DNA of 64,000 bases from Clostridiales bacterium. Lineage in GTDB: Bacteria > Bacillota > Clostridia > Saccharofermentanales > Saccharofermentanaceae. Of this stretch, positions 61,375 through 64,000 are shown piece after piece. The notes beneath the pieces were generated by a model. The model ran no database searches. It saw only the letters and a program-made list of their open reading frames with translations, and was not told the DNA's origin. Location of the stretch: the NCBI GenBank assembly GCA_017428155.1, contig JAFRRJ010000025.1:23648-87647 (forward strand). The letters run 5' to 3'. Each line of letters begins with the position of its first letter. The first letter of the stretch is position 1. Position numbers and translations under genes: made by a program.

Positions 61375-62271
61375 ATGATAACTACTTCTGAGATAACAAA
61401 CAAAAAGTTTGCTGTATTTATGACGGTCGCATTCTCGGCCCTGATACCTGTAAGCATCGCAGCAATAGCCTATAAAAACGGCAATATGATCTTATTCTTG
61501 TTCCTGTTCAGGATCATTGCGATACTGCTGCCGCTCATAGGCGTCCTGGCAGCAAGACTGCCCTTCAAGAGCCTCGGCTGGAAACCGAAGTTCAAGTTTA
61601 AGTACTTTATAACGGCTCTGATCGGCCCTCAGATCTTAAGCTGGCTCGGTGCAGGGATATTCTTCCTCTTTAACCGCAGCGCATTCGGATTAGGCCTTGA
61701 GGGCCTTGCATCACAGCTCCCCGCGGAATCAGTTGCAGCAATGCAGCAACTGGGTGTAACACCTGAAGTCCTGCTTCCCGTTCTGACCATTATGTCACTG
61801 ACATTCCTGCCCATCACACAGATCCTTCCGAGCCTCGGCGAAGAGGCAGGCTGGAGAGGCGTAATGTATCCTTTCCTCAAGGGCAAGCTCGGCTCCGTCC
61901 CCGGAAGAATTGTTGGCGGCGCGCTCTGGGGCGTATGGCACTGGCCCTTGATCATCCTCGGCAACTATTTCTATGACGGTGATTACATCGGAAAGCCCTT
62001 CCTCGGCCCTGTCATGATTTGCCTTACACTCTGCGCATTCGGCATTCTCATCGATTACTTATATGAGAAGACGAACTGCATCTGGATCCCTTCACTCATG
62101 CACGCTTCGATGAATGCGGCAACACTTCCCGTCATGCTCCTTACAGCAGGCGGAACAGGCAGTCTCTCGGTCCTGGGCCCCACATGTTTCGCCCTCATCG
62201 GATGTCTTCCGGTAATGGCAGTTTCTTTAGTGATCCTTTTCGCGGGCAAGGGCAGAAAAAAGGCAGCATAA
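61375..62271 (+). CDS. CPBP-family intramembrane metalloprotease
   Basis: A 298-residue membrane protein with about eight helices. SLGEEAGWRGVMYPFLK (about residues 160-176) is the family's E-E-x-x-x-R motif, GALWGVWHWPLIILGNYFYDG (about 183-203) has the first metal His, and WIPSLMHASMNAATLP (about 239-254) the second. The family includes CAAX-type and bacteriocin-immunity-like proteases. Substrate unknown. AAGGAG precedes ATG. Confidence 0.87.
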   Translation: MITTSEITNKKFAVFMTVAFSALIPVSIAAIAYKNGNMILFLFLFRIIAILLPLIGVLAARLPFKSLGWKPKFKFKYFITALIGPQILSWLGAGIFFLFNRSAFGLGLEGLASQLPAESVAAMQQLGVTPEVLLPVLTIMSLTFLPITQILPSLGEEAGWRGVMYPFLKGKLGSVPGRIVGGALWGVWHWPLIILGNYFYDGDYIGKPFLGPVMICLTLCAFGILIDYLYEKTNCIWIPSLMHASMNAATLPVMLLTAGGTGSLSVLGPTCFALIGCLPVMAVSLVILFAGKGRKKAA

Positions 62272-62308
62272 AACCAGACATACTCCATGTTTTCCGGATA
62301 AACCCATT

Positions 62309-62341
62309 CCGGCTGCGGGTACTAGAACTTCACGCAGCCGG
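62309..62341. terminator. Hairpin terminator in a convergent gap
   Basis: CCGGCTGCG (62309-62317) pairs with CGCAGCCGG (62333-62341). It lies between the convergent protease and GT-C genes and could end both; T-runs on either side are short. Confidence 0.55.
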
Positions 62342-62344
62342 GAA

Positions 62345-63799
62345 TTATCCCTTTATCCAGATCAGGCAGTGGAATACCAAAGATATCAATGCCAGCGCCC
62401 AGACAGATATTGTGGTGATGAGTGACAGAAGATGCGGACTTACGGCCTTTGAACGTCCTGTATAATATGCGCCGGCAATCAGGGTCGGAACGATATATCT
62501 GAAAGACATCGTGCATGTGTAAGGATACTTAAAGCAGAAGCTTATGTAAGATGCGATCTCCACGACTATAAAGATAGTCATTATAAGGTTCATAATATTG
62601 CGTTCTTTGATCCAGCATACGATCATGTTCGCAAGGACCGTAACAGTAAACACCGAGAATGCCGCGAGCAATGCGTAGCCGATGAGCGCAAGGAGCATAT
62701 GTTCCTGATAATAATCGCCATCGAAAACAGCTGCATTCAGCGTCTCGTAAATGATGTTGTAATCGACACCCTCACCGAACTCAAAAAAGCGCTTCCAGAA
62801 CGGAACTCCGCTTATCACGAGACCCGGGTTGAGCACAGTGTCGGGAACAGCGACATAAGTCAACGGGACCTTCCAGAGTATATAAGACCTTATCTGATAC
62901 CAGAGTCCCAGAGGTGCGCAGACAATGAGGAAAACCGCATACTGCCACACCATCTTCGCCTTTTTTGAGGACGCTAGAAATTCCTTCAGCATGACAAATC
63001 CAACCGGCACAGCAACAAGTCCTGCCGAGAGCTTTGACATCATGCCGAGACCTATAAAGACACTGGTACCAATGAGCTTTATAAAAGACTTCTTCTCATC
63101 TCTCATCCAGAGGAGCGTCATATACAAAGCTGCAAATGCGAACATCACCGAGAGCGGATCGTTATTGATCGCGCCTGCAAAGACTATCAGCTGGGGCTGC
63201 ATTGCAACTGCGAGATAAGCTGTTATCTTGCCCTCGGGTGAGAGATTCCAGAGCTCAGTAAATCTTCTTGCCAGCGCAAGAGTCACAAGTGAATATATCA
63301 AGGATAGGGTCTGCAAAGCGTCCCAGTTGTGCGCCATGGACGGAGCTATATTTCTGTAGATTCCGAAGAATACCGCGCATATGATGTGGTGAAGCGGCGG
63401 ATGGTAGAACTGCCAGTGCTCAATAACGTTCGCGTTTAAGAGTCTGTGGTTCTCAAGAAGATATTCGATATATTCGGCATGATAGTTATTGCCGAGATCA
63501 GTGTCGAACTCACCCATATCATGCTGTCTTTGTTCGGCACCCGTGTAAAGGACATAGAATGTTCTGACCGCAACAGCAGCGATCGTGATCACGGCAAGAA
63601 TCCTGCCCGTCTTATCTTTGCTCTCACTCTTTATGATGTTGTATGAGACGATGGCAAAAGCAAATATGAGAAGGCCGGCATTAACAGGTGTCATGGATGA
63701 TACCCTGCATCCCGTAAGGATCAGGACAAATAGAGGCCACGCAATACATGTGGCTATATCATTGCTGATCCTGAACTTTTTGCCGAGCCTGTTTTCCAT
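62345..63799 (-). CDS. GT-C type membrane glycosyltransferase (GT39-like)
   Basis: A 484-residue polytopic protein with about 11 helices. The first large outer loop has MGEFDTDLGNNYHAEYIEYLLENHRL then EHWQFYHPPLHHIICAVFFG (about residues 92-145); the acidic residue plus H-P-P-L-H pattern is that of GT39/ArnT-like enzymes using a polyprenyl-phosphate sugar. MQPQLIVFAGAINNDPLSVMFAF (about 200) is another recurrent motif of the group. Acceptor unknown. AGGAGGGAG precedes ATG by 11 bases. Confidence 0.8.
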   Translation of the reverse strand: MENRLGKKFRISNDIATCIAWPLFVLILTGCRVSSMTPVNAGLLIFAFAIVSYNIIKSESKDKTGRILAVITIAAVAVRTFYVLYTGAEQRQHDMGEFDTDLGNNYHAEYIEYLLENHRLLNANVIEHWQFYHPPLHHIICAVFFGIYRNIAPSMAHNWDALQTLSLIYSLVTLALARRFTELWNLSPEGKITAYLAVAMQPQLIVFAGAINNDPLSVMFAFAALYMTLLWMRDEKKSFIKLIGTSVFIGLGMMSKLSAGLVAVPVGFVMLKEFLASSKKAKMVWQYAVFLIVCAPLGLWYQIRSYILWKVPLTYVAVPDTVLNPGLVISGVPFWKRFFEFGEGVDYNIIYETLNAAVFDGDYYQEHMLLALIGYALLAAFSVFTVTVLANMIVCWIKERNIMNLIMTIFIVVEIASYISFCFKYPYTCTMSFRYIVPTLIAGAYYTGRSKAVSPHLLSLITTISVWALALISLVFHCLIWIKG

Positions 63800-63861
63800 C
63801 TGAGAAAAAACTCCCTCCTGATATTAAGAAATATAACCCAAGCCGGGTCTTTATTGCAAAT

Positions 63862-63904
63862 AAAAACCTGCTAACAAAAATCAATAGCCTGTTGGCAGGT
63901 TTTT
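63862..63904 (-). terminator. Terminator hairpin, bidirectional form
   Basis: AAAAACCTGC (63862-63871) pairs with GCAGGTTTTT (63895-63904), with an inner CAATAG/TGTTG element. T-runs lie on both strands. Confidence 0.6.
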
Positions 63905-63931
63905 GTTTTGAAACAACTAGGCACAGCAAAC

Positions 63932-63953
63932 AGACCGGAGTCAAATCCGGTCT
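63932..63953. terminator. Terminator hairpin near the right edge
   Basis: AGACCGGA (63932-63939) pairs with TCCGGTCT (63946-63953) and TTGTTTTAG follows on the plus strand. It lies just past the possible stop codon of a leftward gene entering from the right edge. Confidence 0.65.
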
Positions 63954-63973
63954 TTGTTTTAGCATTAATGGAT

Positions 63974-64000
63974 TTATGCTGCTTGGTAAACCTCCATCAC
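63974..64000 (-). CDS. Possible C-terminal end of a leftward gene (nine codons)
   Basis: The minus strand from 64000 reads V-M-E-V-Y-Q-A-A-stop (TAA at 63976-63974), followed by two terminator-like hairpins. Nothing more can be said without sequence beyond the edge. Confidence 0.3.
   Translation of the reverse strand: MMEVYQAA

Noticed and set aside
63759..63965. 68-residue minus-strand frame at the right edge
   Set aside because: It runs through two terminator hairpins and overlaps the start of the GT-C gene; no motif or ribosome binding site supports it.
1..64000. Mobile elements, prophage, tRNA or rRNA genes
   Set aside because: No transposase, integrase, phage structural gene, cloverleaf or rRNA-like sequence was recognised on either strand.

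Overview
The window looks like a chromosomal segment of a low-to-mid GC, Gram-positive anaerobe of the class Clostridia, probably a gut or rumen fibre and sugar degrader. This rests on the gene content: YesM/YesN-type two-component regulators, many lipobox lipoproteins, a clostridial ABC-F protein, a DUF6472 protein, LytTR/DUF3021, a GH94 phosphorylase and AGGAGG-type ribosome binding sites. I cannot name the genus. No rRNA, tRNA, integrase, transposase, phage gene or CRISPR array was seen.

Layout. 1-756 holds the start of alanine dehydrogenase (cut by the window edge). 1030-10939 is a leftward tandem array of four paralogous ~810-residue lipoproteins, each with a propeller-like N-terminal half and a solute-binding C-terminal half; a fifth copy lies at 19049-21421. 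11243-15336 carries a membrane glycosyltransferase-like protein, two unknown membrane-anchored proteins and a GNAT acetyltransferase. 15714-17442 is an ABC-F ribosome-protection gene with a promoter, a six-codon leader peptide and an attenuator hairpin. 17638-18768 is a transglutaminase-like lipoprotein. 21463-23858 is a luxE-luxC fatty-acid reductase pair without luciferase genes, followed upstream by a methyltransferase, an internally deleted alcohol dehydrogenase, a small DUF6472 gene missed by length cut-offs and a hybrid histidine kinase. 27671-33117 has a GT-C protein, an XRE regulator and a GH94 phosphorylase. 33738-38105 has PutP, a kinase-like protein, an MFS exporter and a nitroreductase.

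38219-51523 is the metabolic centre: a response regulator, its histidine kinase and a sugar-binding lipoprotein (a putative three-component sensor), a GntR/LacI hybrid repressor (AraR type), a four-gene YtfQ-YtfR-YtfT-YjfF type sugar ABC transporter, an FGGY kinase and AraD. Together they suggest sensing, import and catabolism of L-arabinose or a related furanose; the isomerase AraA is not in the window. 51724-56095 is a MoxR/DUF58/transglutaminase operon. 57779-60621 is a LytTR-DUF3021 regulator pair with an ABC-2 exporter that carries a candidate LytTR operator. 60829-63799 has a second XRE regulator, a CPBP protease and another GT-C protein.

Non-coding structure is the most unusual part. 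The three long gaps between convergent genes (15337-15713, 33118-33737, 42416-42935) all hold repeated palindromes, each of a different sequence but with GGGTA-like arms. The two XRE genes share a 15-bp operator. The start region of the sensor lipoprotein at 41248-41401 is repeated four times in frame. The octamer TTTTCGCG occurs 26 times on the two strands.
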